Source of the DNA: Aliirhizobium smilacinae
GTDB lineage: Bacteria > Pseudomonadota > Alphaproteobacteria > Rhizobiales > Rhizobiaceae
DNA: 64,000 nt
Assembly (NCBI RefSeq): GCF_006335145.1
Contig: NZ_VDMN01000010.1
Span: 1 to 64,000, forward strand
Direction: 5' to 3'
Shown here: positions 8,259-17,038 of the stretch, piece by piece
How positions within the stretch are numbered: position 1 is the stretch's first letter
Layout: every line of letters starts with the position of its first letter
The notes under the pieces: generated by a model
Seen by the model: the letters and a program-made list of their open reading frames with translations, nothing else
Databases searched by the model: none
Told to the model about the DNA's origin: nothing
Made by a program: the position numbers and the translations under genes

Positions 8259-9088
8259 CCGGAACTTTTTCGAAATTCAAATCAGATCAGATCCCGGCCT
8301 ATCTTCTGGCCCTATTGCTCATCGTCAGTCTTCTCGCTCCGGTTTTGCCGCTGCAGGATCCATTGCTGATGGATACCGCGTCCCGTTTTGCCGGTCCATC
8401 GGCCCAGCATCTGTTCGGTCAGGATGAATTTGGCCGCGACATTCTCGTGCGTCTCATCTTTGCAATCCGCAACTCGCTGATCGTAGCTTTCGCCGCGGCC
8501 GTTCTGGCGGGTATCTTCGGTACGGCGCTCGGTGTTCTGGCAGGTTATTCCCGCGGGCTGACCGAAATGCTGGCGATGCGGTTCATCGACATCGTGCTCT
8601 GCTTCCCGCCTCTGCTGCTCGCCATGCTGGCGGTGACGCTTTACGGTCCGGGGCCGGTAACGCTCATTCCGGTGCTTGCGATCGTCTTCGTGCCAAGCTT
8701 CACCCGTGTTGCCCATGCCAGCGTGCTTTCCGTCCGCTCGCAGGATTATGTCGAGGCCGTGCGCAGCATGGGGGCGAGCAATGCGCGGGTGATGTTCTCC
8801 ACCATCCTGCCCAACATCGCCGGTCCACTGATCGTCCAGTTTTCGTTCACTGTCGCAGTCACCGTGGTGCTGGAATCCGGCCTGTCCTTCCTCGGGCTCG
8901 GCGTGCTGCCACCCGCGCCATCCCTCGGACTGATGATCGGAACCGGCCGCGCCACGCTGGCGCAGGCGCCGATGCTGCTGGTCTGGCCCTGTGCGGCGCT
9001 GACGGCGATGATCCTCATCCTCAACGCTTTCTGCGACGACCTGCGTGACAGGCTCGATCCGAAATCCAGCAAGATCAGGGGGCAGTGA
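8255..9088 (+). CDS. Dipeptide-type ABC transporter permease (DppC-like)
   Basis: The 277-residue membrane protein is the second permease of the importer. Typical features are the periplasmic phrase HLFGQDEFGRDILVRLIFA (the DppC GTDxxGRD motif), five or six membrane segments and the EAA loop EAVRSMGASNARVMFSTILPNI. It ends with a conserved Leu/Gly-rich segment and LRDRLDPK. Coding is coupled to both neighbours: the start overlaps the previous stop, and the stop TGA at 9086-9088 shares a base with the ATG of the ATPase gene. Confidence 0.93.
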   Translation: MTGTFSKFKSDQIPAYLLALLLIVSLLAPVLPLQDPLLMDTASRFAGPSAQHLFGQDEFGRDILVRLIFAIRNSLIVAFAAAVLAGIFGTALGVLAGYSRGLTEMLAMRFIDIVLCFPPLLLAMLAVTLYGPGPVTLIPVLAIVFVPSFTRVAHASVLSVRSQDYVEAVRSMGASNARVMFSTILPNIAGPLIVQFSFTVAVTVVLESGLSFLGLGVLPPAPSLGLMIGTGRATLAQAPMLLVWPCAALTAMILILNAFCDDLRDRLDPKSSKIRGQ

Positions 9089-10920
9089 TGTCGATAGCCG
9101 AAACCACGAGTAAGCCCGGCCTGTCGATTTCCGGCCTGAACATATCCTTCCGCAACAAGGATGGATGGACTTCGGTCGTGCGCAATCTCGGCTTCGATAT
9201 CGCACCAGGCGAAACCGTCGCGATCGTCGGTGAATCCGGTTCGGGCAAGAGCGTTACTGCCCTGTCGGTGCTTGGTCTGCTGCCGCAGCAGGCGACGCGC
9301 ATCGAGGGCTCGATCCGGCTGGGGGACAAGGAACTTCTGTCTCTTTCGCCGAAAGATCTGAAGGCGCTGCGCGGCAATGAGATCGCGATGATCTTTCAGG
9401 AACCGATGACGTCGCTCAACCCGACAATGTGCATCGGCGAACAGATTGCCGAATCCATCATCGCTCATCGCGGCATATCCAAGGCGGAAGCCAAGCTCGA
9501 GGCGATCCGGTTGATGGAGAAGGTGCATATCCCATCTGCCGCACGGCGTTACGGTGAATATCCGCACCAGTTTTCCGGTGGCATGCGCCAGCGCGTGATG
9601 ATTGCTATCGCGCTTGCCTGCAAACCCGCACTGCTGATCGCCGACGAGCCGACCACGGCACTCGACGTGACGATTCAGGCGCAGGTGCTGAATCTGATCA
9701 AGGAACTGCAGGAAGAAGAGGGCATGGCCGTTCTCTTCATCACCCACGACATGGGTGTGGTGGCCGAAGTCGCCGACCGCATGGTGGTGATGTATCGCGG
9801 CGACGTGGTGGAAGAAGGCACGACGACCGAGATCTTCGCCAATGCCCGCCATCCTTACACCAAGGCGCTTCTCTCTGCCGTGCCGCAGCTGGGATCTATG
9901 AGTGGCAGCAATGATCCGCAGCCGTTTGCGATCTACGATATCAATACCGGCCTCGCTACCGATGCCGCGGTGCTGAAATCCACCGTCGACATGTCGGAGA
10001 TCCTCTTGGAGGTGAAAGATCTGTCGGTTCGCTTCCCGGTACAGCAAACGATCTTCGGCAAGGTGACTGCGCGTGTGCACGCGGTCGAGAATGTCAGCCT
10101 GACGCTTGCGCGCGGGGAAACGCTGGCGATTGTCGGCGAATCCGGCAGCGGCAAGTCCACCACCGGCAAGCTGGTTACCGGGCTGCTGCATCCGACCGCC
10201 GGCAAAGTGGAGATCTGCGGCAAGCCGATGCGCAGCGACACGCGGCAATCGCTCAGCCGTTCGGTGCAGATGATCTTTCAAGATCCTTTCTCCAGCCTCA
10301 ATCCGCGCCTGACTGTCGGCCGGGCTATCACCGAGCCGCTGCGCATTCACAAACTGGCGACGGAAACGCAGCGGGACGAGATTGCCGCCTCGCTGCTCAC
10401 CCGTGTCGGCCTTTCGCCCAATATAGCAAAACGTTATCCGCACGAGTTTTCCGGTGGCCAGCGGCAGCGCATCTGTGTTGCTCGGACGCTGGCGCTGAAG
10501 CCGAGCGTGATCATCGCCGACGAGGCGGTTTCGGCGCTCGACGTGTCGGTGAAGGCGCAGGTCGTCAATCTGCTTCTGGAATTGCAGCAGGAAATGCAAC
10601 TCGGTTTCATCTTCATCAGTCACGACATGGCCGTTGTAGAACGCATCAGCCACCGTGTCGCGGTGATGTATCTGGGAGAAATCGTCGAGATCGGACCGCG
10701 GGCGGCGATTTTTTCCAATCCGGTTCATCCCTATACGCGCCGTCTCATCGAGGCAGTGCCGGTTCCCGATCCGTCGCGTCGCCGCGATCGCCACAAGATA
10801 ACCGACAGTGAGATCCGCAGCCCGGTGCGCGCCGGCGACTATGTAGTGCCTACGCGCACCTATCGCGAAGTGTCGCCCGGTCACCTCGTGCAGGAGGTCG
10901 GCCCGGAATGGGCTGCCTGA
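9088..10920 (+). CDS. ABC transporter ATPase, fused DppD-DppF type
   Basis: This 610-residue protein contains two complete nucleotide-binding domains of the oligopeptide family. The first (about 10-300) has Walker A GESGSGKS, Q-loop FQEPMTSLNP, signature FSGGMRQR and Walker B LLIADEPTTALD. The second (about 305-600) has GESGSGKST, FQDPFSSLNP, FSGGQRQR and VIIADEAVSALD. Each domain ends in the oligopeptide-ATPase C-terminal extension (HPYTKALL, HPYTRRLIEAVPVPDP). One polypeptide thus replaces the separate D and F subunits. ATG 9088 is preferred to GTG 9085. It serves the permeases just upstream. A close paralogue with the same architecture lies at 13569-15413. Confidence 0.92.
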   Translation: MSIAETTSKPGLSISGLNISFRNKDGWTSVVRNLGFDIAPGETVAIVGESGSGKSVTALSVLGLLPQQATRIEGSIRLGDKELLSLSPKDLKALRGNEIAMIFQEPMTSLNPTMCIGEQIAESIIAHRGISKAEAKLEAIRLMEKVHIPSAARRYGEYPHQFSGGMRQRVMIAIALACKPALLIADEPTTALDVTIQAQVLNLIKELQEEEGMAVLFITHDMGVVAEVADRMVVMYRGDVVEEGTTTEIFANARHPYTKALLSAVPQLGSMSGSNDPQPFAIYDINTGLATDAAVLKSTVDMSEILLEVKDLSVRFPVQQTIFGKVTARVHAVENVSLTLARGETLAIVGESGSGKSTTGKLVTGLLHPTAGKVEICGKPMRSDTRQSLSRSVQMIFQDPFSSLNPRLTVGRAITEPLRIHKLATETQRDEIAASLLTRVGLSPNIAKRYPHEFSGGQRQRICVARTLALKPSVIIADEAVSALDVSVKAQVVNLLLELQQEMQLGFIFISHDMAVVERISHRVAVMYLGEIVEIGPRAAIFSNPVHPYTRRLIEAVPVPDPSRRRDRHKITDSEIRSPVRAGDYVVPTRTYREVSPGHLVQEVGPEWAA

Positions 10921-10950
10921 ATTTTCAAATAGACCATTGAGGCAAAAGCC

Positions 10951-12273
10951 ATGTCACTCTCCATTCCTGTTTCACCGTTTCAAGGCGATGCCGAATTACC
11001 GGCGCATGTTGACGTTGTCGTCATCGGCGGCGGCATTATCGGCATCAACACGGCGCTGTCGCTGGCGGAGCGGGGGGTCTCCGTCGCCGTGGTTGAAAAG
11101 GGCGTGATCGGTGGCGAGCAATCGGCGCGCAACTGGGGCTGGACACGCCAGATGGGGCGCGATCCGGCGGAAATCCCGCTGACCATGGCAAGCCTGCGGC
11201 TGTGGTCTCAGATGAACGAGCGCACCGGCGATGAAACCGGCTGGCGGCGCACCGGCATCACCTATCTCTGCTACAACAAGCGCGACATGGATATCTGGGG
11301 CGGCTGGTATGAAAAAGGCAAGGCTTACGGGCTGAATTCCGAAATGCTGACCGGTCCGCAAACCGAGGCACTACTGCCGGGGTCGTCAGGAGGTCTTATC
11401 GGTGGTCTGCATACGCCAAGCGACGGGCGTGCCGAACCGGCATTGGCGACGGTCGCCATGGCGAATGCGGCGAGACGTGTCGGTGCTCACATCCTGACGC
11501 AGTGTGCTGCGCGTGGTGTCGAGCGCTCGGCGGGCAGGATCTCCGCCGTCGTGACCGAACGTGGCAGGATCACCTGCTCGTCTGTCGTGCTGGCGGGTGG
11601 TGTCTGGTCGCGGCTGTTTGCCGGCAATATGGGTATCGATTTTCCGCAGCTGAAGGTGATGGGCACGGTTGCTCGCGTGACCGGTATCGAAGGCATTTCC
11701 GACATGCCGGTCGGTGCTGGGGATTTCGCCTACAGAAAGCGGCTGGATGGCGATTATTCGGTGGCGCTGCGCAATGCCAATATCGCCAATATCGTGCCGG
11801 ACAGTTTTCGGCTGTTCTTCGAATATATGCCGTCCTTCGTCCAGACCTGGCGGGAGCTGAAGCTCCGTGTCGGGAAATCCTTCGTCGACGAACTGGTGAT
11901 GCCGAAACGCTGGGCGCTGGATGAAAAGACGGCCTTCGAGACGATCCGTACTCTCGATCCGCTGCCGACGAAATCCTTCAACCGCAAGGCCCTTGCCAAT
12001 CTCGCACGCGCCTATCCGGCCTTTGCCAAGGCGCAAGTCGTCAACGAATGGGCGGGCGTGATGGATGTGACGCCGGATGCCGTTCCCGTCATCAGCGACG
12101 TGCCGTCAACGCCGGGCTTCTTCATCGCCTCCGGTTTCTCCGGCCACGGGTTTGGCATCGGACCGGCTGCCGGCCATCTGATGGCCGATATCGTCATGGG
12201 TGGCGATAAATTGGTCGATCCCGCCCCGTTCAACATTTCGAGACTTCGGCCGAAGCTGGCGATTGCAGCTTAA
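10951..12273 (+). CDS. FAD-dependent amine/amino-acid oxidoreductase (DAO family)
   Basis: The 440-residue enzyme has the DAO fold: an N-terminal dinucleotide motif VVIGGGIIGINTALSLAERG with the acidic VVEKG at the end of the second strand, the family phrase QSARNWGWTRQMGRD, and a C-terminal FAD-contact segment FSGHGFGIGPAAGHLMAD. Such proteins oxidise D-amino acids, N-alkyl amino acids or glycine derivatives to imino acids. It lies 30 bp after the ATPase gene and is probably the last gene of the transporter operon, so its substrate may be released from the imported or ring-opened compound. Substrate stereochemistry cannot be read from sequence. Confidence 0.85.
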   Translation: MSLSIPVSPFQGDAELPAHVDVVVIGGGIIGINTALSLAERGVSVAVVEKGVIGGEQSARNWGWTRQMGRDPAEIPLTMASLRLWSQMNERTGDETGWRRTGITYLCYNKRDMDIWGGWYEKGKAYGLNSEMLTGPQTEALLPGSSGGLIGGLHTPSDGRAEPALATVAMANAARRVGAHILTQCAARGVERSAGRISAVVTERGRITCSSVVLAGGVWSRLFAGNMGIDFPQLKVMGTVARVTGIEGISDMPVGAGDFAYRKRLDGDYSVALRNANIANIVPDSFRLFFEYMPSFVQTWRELKLRVGKSFVDELVMPKRWALDEKTAFETIRTLDPLPTKSFNRKALANLARAYPAFAKAQVVNEWAGVMDVTPDAVPVISDVPSTPGFFIASGFSGHGFGIGPAAGHLMADIVMGGDKLVDPAPFNISRLRPKLAIAA

Positions 12274-12300
12274 TCTGCGTGCGATATTTCCCGTCACGGC

Positions 12301-12341
12301 AAAAAAAGACCTCCCATATGCCTTCTGGCGTTATGGGAGGT
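12301..12341 (-). terminator. Rho-independent terminator for the D-cysteine desulfhydrase-like gene
   Basis: ACCTCCCATA (12309-12318) pairs with TATGGGAGGT (12332-12341), with an additional inner GCC/GGC pairing. On the minus strand the stem is followed directly by seven T (12307-12301). It therefore terminates transcription coming from the minus-strand gene that ends at 12392, and may also limit read-through from the plus-strand oxidoreductase that ends at 12273. Confidence 0.85.
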
Positions 12342-12391
12342 TTAGTTGGGGAGGGGTGTCCGGCGGTTACGTCCGGTTTGCTGGTTTTGGT

Positions 12392-13396
12392 TCAGTCAGC
12401 GAGATCGCTGGTCAGCAGACCTGCATAAGGGAAGAGAGCAGGGGAGCCGCCACAATGGACGAAGAGAACGGAACTGCCCTTCTCGATGCTGCCCTTCTCG
12501 ACGCAGCCAATGATGCCGGCGAAAGCCTTGCCGGTGTAGACCGGATCGAGAAGCATGCCTTCGCGATTGCCGGCGAGCTTGATCGCCGCATTGCCGGCAT
12601 CCGAAGGAATGGAATAGCCGGGACCGATATAGTCGTTCTCGATACGGATATCGTCGGCAGTCCAGCGTTTCTTGACGTCAAGAAGGTCCGCGCCGGCATT
12701 GGCCATCACGGCGATACGCTCGCTGAACGGAACCGCGCTTCCAGTGACGGCAATGCCGACGACTTCAGTATCGGGCCAGTAGAGCGAGCAGCCGATATGC
12801 AGACCGGCAAGCGTGCCGCCCGAGCCGACAGGAGCAACGAGATAGCGCGGAGCGGGCGTGCCGGCGGCGGCATATTGCTCGGAGAGTTCCTTGACCGCGT
12901 TGACATAACCCATGGCGCCGAGTGCGCTCGCACCGCCGAGCGGGATGATATAGGCCTTTTCGCCCCGTGCCTCTGCTTCAGCAGCGTGGTGGTCCATGCG
13001 TGGGTTGATCTGCGTGAAATAGGCATCGGGATCGAGGAAATCGATCTGAGCGCCAAAAAGATGGTCGAGCAGGAGATTGCCCTGATAGAGGTCCGGACGG
13101 TTGCCGCGCAGGACGAGAATAGGCTTCATGCCGTATTTGCGAGCGGCAGCAGCCGTCATGCGGGCGTGGTTGGATTGGTGGCCGCCGGTGGTGATGAGCA
13201 CCTTGACGCCCTGCGCGACGGCATCGGCCATCAGGTATTCGAGCTTGCGCACCTTGTTGCCGCCACCGCCGAAGCCGGTGAAATCGTCCCGCTTGACCGA
13301 AAGCGAAATGCCAAGCTCGGCGCTCAGGCGCTCCATCTTCTCGATCGGCGTCGGCAGATAGCCAAGGGAGAGCCTGGGGATCGCTTCGAGTTTCAT
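12392..13396 (-). CDS. D-cysteine desulfhydrase-like PLP enzyme (ACC deaminase family)
   Basis: This is a fold-type II PLP enzyme of about 334 residues. The PLP lysine lies in GGGGNKVRKLEY and the substrate loop is TTGGHQSNHARMT. At the position where ACC deaminases carry a catalytic Glu (DPVYEGK) this protein has DPVYTGK, which points to D-cysteine desulfhydrase rather than ACC deaminase. At the second discriminating site (Leu in ACC deaminase, usually Thr in D-cysteine desulfhydrase) it has Cys, in FVHCGGSPALF. ATG 13396 follows an AGAGGAAA ribosome site. A GTG at 13417 is the alternative start. The expected reaction is D-cysteine to pyruvate, ammonia and sulfide. A GntR-type palindrome lies about 60 bp upstream. 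Confidence 0.82.
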   Translation of the reverse strand: MKLEAIPRLSLGYLPTPIEKMERLSAELGISLSVKRDDFTGFGGGGNKVRKLEYLMADAVAQGVKVLITTGGHQSNHARMTAAAARKYGMKPILVLRGNRPDLYQGNLLLDHLFGAQIDFLDPDAYFTQINPRMDHHAAEAEARGEKAYIIPLGGASALGAMGYVNAVKELSEQYAAAGTPAPRYLVAPVGSGGTLAGLHIGCSLYWPDTEVVGIAVTGSAVPFSERIAVMANAGADLLDVKKRWTADDIRIENDYIGPGYSIPSDAGNAAIKLAGNREGMLLDPVYTGKAFAGIIGCVEKGSIEKGSSVLFVHCGGSPALFPYAGLLTSDLAD

Positions 13397-13454
13397 GCAG
13401 ATTTCCTCTTGAATCACGGGGTGCGGCGGGTCGGATGCGACCGGCGATGATCTT

Positions 13455-13471
13455 GGATATATAATATATCC
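13455..13471. promoter_or_regulatory. Perfect palindrome, probable GntR operator (site A)
   Basis: GGATATAT-A-ATATATCC is a perfect palindrome with 8-bp arms. It sits in the divergent promoter region between the desulfhydrase-like gene and the second double ATPase. It is followed by TCGATGCTGGCAAGAT. A nearly identical arrangement lies at 22703-22733 in front of the GntR gene, so this is probably a binding site for that regulator. Confidence 0.65.
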
Positions 13472-13568
13472 TATATCGATGCTGGCAAGATGCTTTCATT
13501 TGTGGCATGCAATATAAAGAGGCAAATTATTGCTTTCGGACCTGAGTTTAGAGAAAAAGGACCCGTCC

Positions 13569-15413
13569 ATGAGCGCACCCGTGATGACCGTGTCGGGCCT
13601 GAAAACGTCCTTCCGCCGCAAAGGCATTTGGCTTCCCGTCGTTCGTGATGTGTCCTTCGACATCCATGCGGGCGAGACACTGGCGCTGGTGGGCGAATCC
13701 GGTTCCGGCAAGAGCGTTACAGCCATGTCGATCATGCGGCTCTATTCGCCCGAGACCTGCCGGATCGAAGGATCCGTGACGCTCGAGGGCCAGGAGCTGA
13801 CAACGCTGCCGGAGCGCAAGATGCGCGATGTTCGCGGCGACCGGATCGCGATGATCTTTCAGGAACCGATGACGAGCCTCAATCCGTCGCTGACGATCGG
13901 GGACCAGATTTCCGAAGTGCTGGTTGCGCATCGCGGCCTGTCGCTTAAGGAGGCGATGAAGGAAACGCGCGGCCTGCTGGAAAAGGTGCGGATTCCGTCC
14001 GCCGCCAAACGCCTCGAAGAATATCCGCACCAGATGTCCGGCGGCATGCGCCAACGTATCATGATCGCCATGGCGCTTGCCTGCCGCCCGCGGCTGCTGA
14101 TCGCCGACGAGCCGACGACGGCACTCGATGTGACGATCCAGGCGCAGATCCTCGAGCTGATCAAGCTGTTGCAGGAAGAAGAAGGCATGGCCGTTCTCTT
14201 CATCACCCATGACATGGGCGTCGTTGCCGAAATCGCCGACCGCACGCTCGTGATGTACAAGGGCGAGGCGATCGAGCGCGGTGAGACCGGGCAGATTTTT
14301 GCACAGCCGCAGCGTGGATATACCAAAGCGCTCCTCTCTGCCGTGCCGAAGCTCGGATCGATGCAGGGCGAGGCAGGCCCGGCCCGTTTCCCGCTGGTGG
14401 ATGTCGAGACCGGCGTGCCGGTCGAGATGCCTGATGTGAAAGACACCGTGTCTGCCGGACCGGTACCGCTTCTGCAGGTGCGCGATCTTGTGACGCGTTT
14501 CGATATCGGCAGCGGGTTTCTCGGTTCCACATCCGGCCGAGTCCACGCCGTCGAAAGCGTGTCCTTCGACCTCAAGGCCGGAGAAACGCTGGCGCTGGTG
14601 GGCGAGTCCGGTTGCGGCAAATCGACGACCGGTCGCACGATCATACGCCTGCAGGACGCGACGTCCGGCTCGGTGAAGCTTGATGGCCAGGAGATACTCG
14701 GCCTGACGGGGCAGGATATGCGCGCCATGCGCCGGCATATCCAGATGATTTTCCAGGACCCGTTTGCCAGCCTCAATCCACGCATTCAGGTCGGCGACGC
14801 GGTGGCTGAACCGCTGCTTGCGCACCATATCGCCTCCAGCAAGAGCGATGCCCGCGAGCGGGTGGCGGACCTGATGGTGAAGGTCGGTTTGCAGCCGGAT
14901 ATGGCGAGCCGTTTTCCGCACGAGTTTTCCGGTGGACAGCGGCAGCGCCTGTGTATTGCCCGTGCACTTGCCATGGCGCCGCAGATCATCGTCGCGGACG
15001 AGGCGGTGTCGGCGCTCGACGTATCGATCAAGGCGCAGGTCATCAACCTGATGCTCGACCTGCAGGAAAGCATGGGGCTTTCCTATCTGTTCATCAGCCA
15101 TGACATGGCAGTGGTGGAGCGGATGAGCCATCGCGTTGCCGTGATGTATCTCGGCGAGATCGTCGAAATCGGTCCGCGGCAGGCGATCTTCGAGAACCCG
15201 CAGCATCCTTACACAAAGCGGCTTCTCGCTGCCGTTCCGATCCCTGACCCGGCCCGCCGGGGTATTCGTCGCGGTTTGAGCAATGAGGAAATCAAGAGCC
15301 CCGTCCGGTCGCTTTCCTATGTTCCGCCGAAGCGCGATCATATGGAGGTTTCGCCGGGGCATTTCGTCCAGTCCTGGGGCGATGAATGGGGCAATGCCGC
15401 TGCGGCTGCATGA
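13569..15413 (+). CDS. ABC transporter ATPase, fused DppD-DppF type (second copy)
   Basis: The 614-residue double ATPase is paralogous to the one at 9088. Domain 1 has GESGSGKS, FQEPMTSLNP, MSGGMRQR and LLIADEPTTALD. Domain 2 has GESGCGKST, FQDPFASLNP, FSGGQRQR and IIVADEAVSALD. ATG 13569 follows AAAGGA; an in-frame TTG at 13530 is possible. No permease lies next to it on this strand. The matching membrane and binding subunits are most likely the minus-strand genes at 19368-22626, so this transporter is split around a catabolic block. Both parts sit beside the same palindromic operator, which would allow coordinated expression. Confidence 0.9.
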   Translation: MSAPVMTVSGLKTSFRRKGIWLPVVRDVSFDIHAGETLALVGESGSGKSVTAMSIMRLYSPETCRIEGSVTLEGQELTTLPERKMRDVRGDRIAMIFQEPMTSLNPSLTIGDQISEVLVAHRGLSLKEAMKETRGLLEKVRIPSAAKRLEEYPHQMSGGMRQRIMIAMALACRPRLLIADEPTTALDVTIQAQILELIKLLQEEEGMAVLFITHDMGVVAEIADRTLVMYKGEAIERGETGQIFAQPQRGYTKALLSAVPKLGSMQGEAGPARFPLVDVETGVPVEMPDVKDTVSAGPVPLLQVRDLVTRFDIGSGFLGSTSGRVHAVESVSFDLKAGETLALVGESGCGKSTTGRTIIRLQDATSGSVKLDGQEILGLTGQDMRAMRRHIQMIFQDPFASLNPRIQVGDAVAEPLLAHHIASSKSDARERVADLMVKVGLQPDMASRFPHEFSGGQRQRLCIARALAMAPQIIVADEAVSALDVSIKAQVINLMLDLQESMGLSYLFISHDMAVVERMSHRVAVMYLGEIVEIGPRQAIFENPQHPYTKRLLAAVPIPDPARRGIRRGLSNEEIKSPVRSLSYVPPKRDHMEVSPGHFVQSWGDEWGNAAAAA

Positions 15414-15434
15414 CGTGAATTGGCAAGGGATTGA

Positions 15435-16139
15435 ATGATGACTGTGTCGAACCGTGTGGCAATGATCAGCGGCGCATCGCGCGGCATCGGTGCTTCGATT
15501 GCCGAGAAGCTGTTATCCGAAGGCTGGGCGGTCAGCCTCGGGGTCAGGAATCCGGAGGCTTCGACATTCAACGGTAATGCGAATGCGCTTGTCTGCCGTT
15601 TCGATGCGCTTGATCCCGAGAGCGAGCGGTTATGGATAGAAGAGACGATTACCCGTTTTGGCCGGCTGGACGGATTGGTGCATAATGCCGGCATCATGAC
15701 GCCGAAGTCCGTGCTGGAAGCCGAAGACGCGGATTTCGACCTGATCTTCAATGTCAACGTCAAGTCGCCGATGCGTCTCAGCCAGCTGGCTTGGCCGCAT
15801 CTAGAAGGCGCACCGAACGGGCGGATCGTGACGCTGGCGTCGCTTTCCGGGAAGCGCGTGAAATCGGCTGGCTCGGGGCTTTATGCGATGTCGAAATTTG
15901 CGGCGGTGGCGCTCGGGCATGGTCTGCGCCAATGCGGCAAGGAAAATGGTGTTCGTTCGACGATCATCTGCCCGAGCTTCGTTGCGACCGACATGGGCAA
16001 TGCGCTGGCAAGCCGCGACAGTTCCGAGCTGACCCAGCCGGAAGACATTGCCAACATCGTGCACATGGTTCTCGAACTGCCGAAGACTGCGAGCATTGCC
16101 GAGATACCGGTGCATTACAGCGTCGAAGACTGCTATTAA
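15435..16139 (+). CDS. Short-chain dehydrogenase/reductase (SDR)
   Basis: This 234-residue classical SDR has the nucleotide motif ISGASRGIGASIAEKL near the N-terminus, the structural motif HNAGIM and the catalytic YAMSK (Tyr-x-x-x-Lys). The preceding Ser is in LASLSGKR. It is an NAD(P)(H)-dependent oxidoreductase of an alcohol or ketone. A second ATG at 15438 fits the AAGGGA ribosome site slightly better. It lies 21 bp after the ATPase gene in the same transcript and ends at a convergent terminator. Substrate is unknown. Confidence 0.88.
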   Translation: MMTVSNRVAMISGASRGIGASIAEKLLSEGWAVSLGVRNPEASTFNGNANALVCRFDALDPESERLWIEETITRFGRLDGLVHNAGIMTPKSVLEAEDADFDLIFNVNVKSPMRLSQLAWPHLEGAPNGRIVTLASLSGKRVKSAGSGLYAMSKFAAVALGHGLRQCGKENGVRSTIICPSFVATDMGNALASRDSSELTQPEDIANIVHMVLELPKTASIAEIPVHYSVEDCY

Positions 16140-16155
16140 AAATCCGGTGTCGTCT

Positions 16156-16180
16156 GCCGAGCCGCGTTTTGCGGCCCGGC
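16156..16180. terminator. Hairpin between convergent genes
   Basis: GCCGAGCCGC (16156-16165) and GCGGCCCGGC (16171-16180) form a 10-bp GC-rich stem with one mismatch and a 5-base loop containing four T. It lies in the 52-bp gap between the SDR (plus) and the sulfurtransferase (minus) and probably ends transcripts from both sides. There is no long T run. Confidence 0.55.
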
Positions 16181-16191
16181 TTGACGCGGTT

Positions 16192-17013
16192 TTACACCTC
16201 TTCGGCCGGACCGATTTCGATCGGCAGGGCGGCGTTGCCGGCCCATTCATGCCAGGAGCCGACATAGATCTTCAGCTTGTCGAAGCCCGCGAGTTTCAGG
16301 CCGTAAAGCGCAGTCGCGGCACGCGCGCCACGGTGGCAATAGGTGATGACCTCCCGATCCGGTGACAGGCCCGCGGCTTCAGCGATCCGGCGGATTTCTT
16401 CGGCCGGGCGATATTTGCCGTCTTTCAGCACATCCTCGTAGAAAGCGAAATGCGAATGCGGGATACGGCCCGGGCGGGCGCAGCAGGCGTGGTGGAACGT
16501 GCCCTCGAATTCCGTCTTTCGGCGGACGTCGAAGATATCGGCATCATGATCCGCGTGATTCAGCACGTCATCTGTCGAGGCGACGAGTTCACGGGTAAAG
16601 CTTAGACCTTTTGTTTCGGATTGCGCGATGACGTCCGGCAAGCCTATTCCTGAAGCAATTTGGCCGCCTTCTGCCTTCCAGGCTTGGATGCCGCCATCGA
16701 GGATAAGGCCGCCCCTGAGGCCCACGAGTTCATAGAACCAGAGGCCGCGTGGCGAGATCATGCCGGTCTGTTCCTCGAAAAACACCGGGATGCGATCACC
16801 GCCGAGGCCCAGCCGGTCGAAGGCTTCGCGAGCGCCGGCGGCCATGCCGGTTATCCCCGCCTCGTCACTTTCGGGAATGAAATAGTCATAGACATTCAGG
16901 CTCACCGCGCCGGGAATGGTGGCTTCGCGCCATACCGCTTCGGGACGCACGTCGACGGGAACGAACTTACCTTCCGGAAGTAGCTTGATGAGTTCGGCGG
17001 CGGTGATGATCAT
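16192..17013 (-). CDS. Tandem-rhodanese sulfurtransferase (3-mercaptopyruvate sulfurtransferase-like)
   Basis: The 273-residue protein has two rhodanese domains. The first (about 1-120, VDVRPEAVWREATIPGAVSLN) lacks an active Cys. The second (about 140-265) has the catalytic loop YCHRGARAATA with the reactive Cys, and ends with the GSWHEWAGN motif typical of this family. Such enzymes move sulfane sulfur from mercaptopyruvate or thiosulfate to an acceptor. Next to a D-cysteine desulfhydrase-like enzyme and a sulfoxide-reductase-like molybdoenzyme it supports a sulfur-compound pathway. The active-site loop differs from the CGSGVTA of classical mercaptopyruvate enzymes, so donor specificity is open. 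Confidence 0.82.
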   Translation of the reverse strand: MIITAAELIKLLPEGKFVPVDVRPEAVWREATIPGAVSLNVYDYFIPESDEAGITGMAAGAREAFDRLGLGGDRIPVFFEEQTGMISPRGLWFYELVGLRGGLILDGGIQAWKAEGGQIASGIGLPDVIAQSETKGLSFTRELVASTDDVLNHADHDADIFDVRRKTEFEGTFHHACCARPGRIPHSHFAFYEDVLKDGKYRPAEEIRRIAEAAGLSPDREVITYCHRGARAATALYGLKLAGFDKLKIYVGSWHEWAGNAALPIEIGPAEEV

Positions 17014-17038
17014 GGCCGGATCCTTTCGGGAATGCGTA

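Noticed and set aside
8746..10884. Very long open frame on the minus strand opposite the first double ATPase (about 700 codons), and a similar one at 13548-15362 opposite the second
   Set aside because: Both are His/Arg-rich, lack family motifs and ribosome sites, and mirror the codon bias of the ATPase genes. They are antisense shadows in GC-rich DNA.
12392..13417. ACC deaminase (plant-growth-promoting ethylene modulation)
   Set aside because: The Glu of the ACC deaminase active site is Thr here (DPVYTGK), so the D-cysteine desulfhydrase branch fits better.
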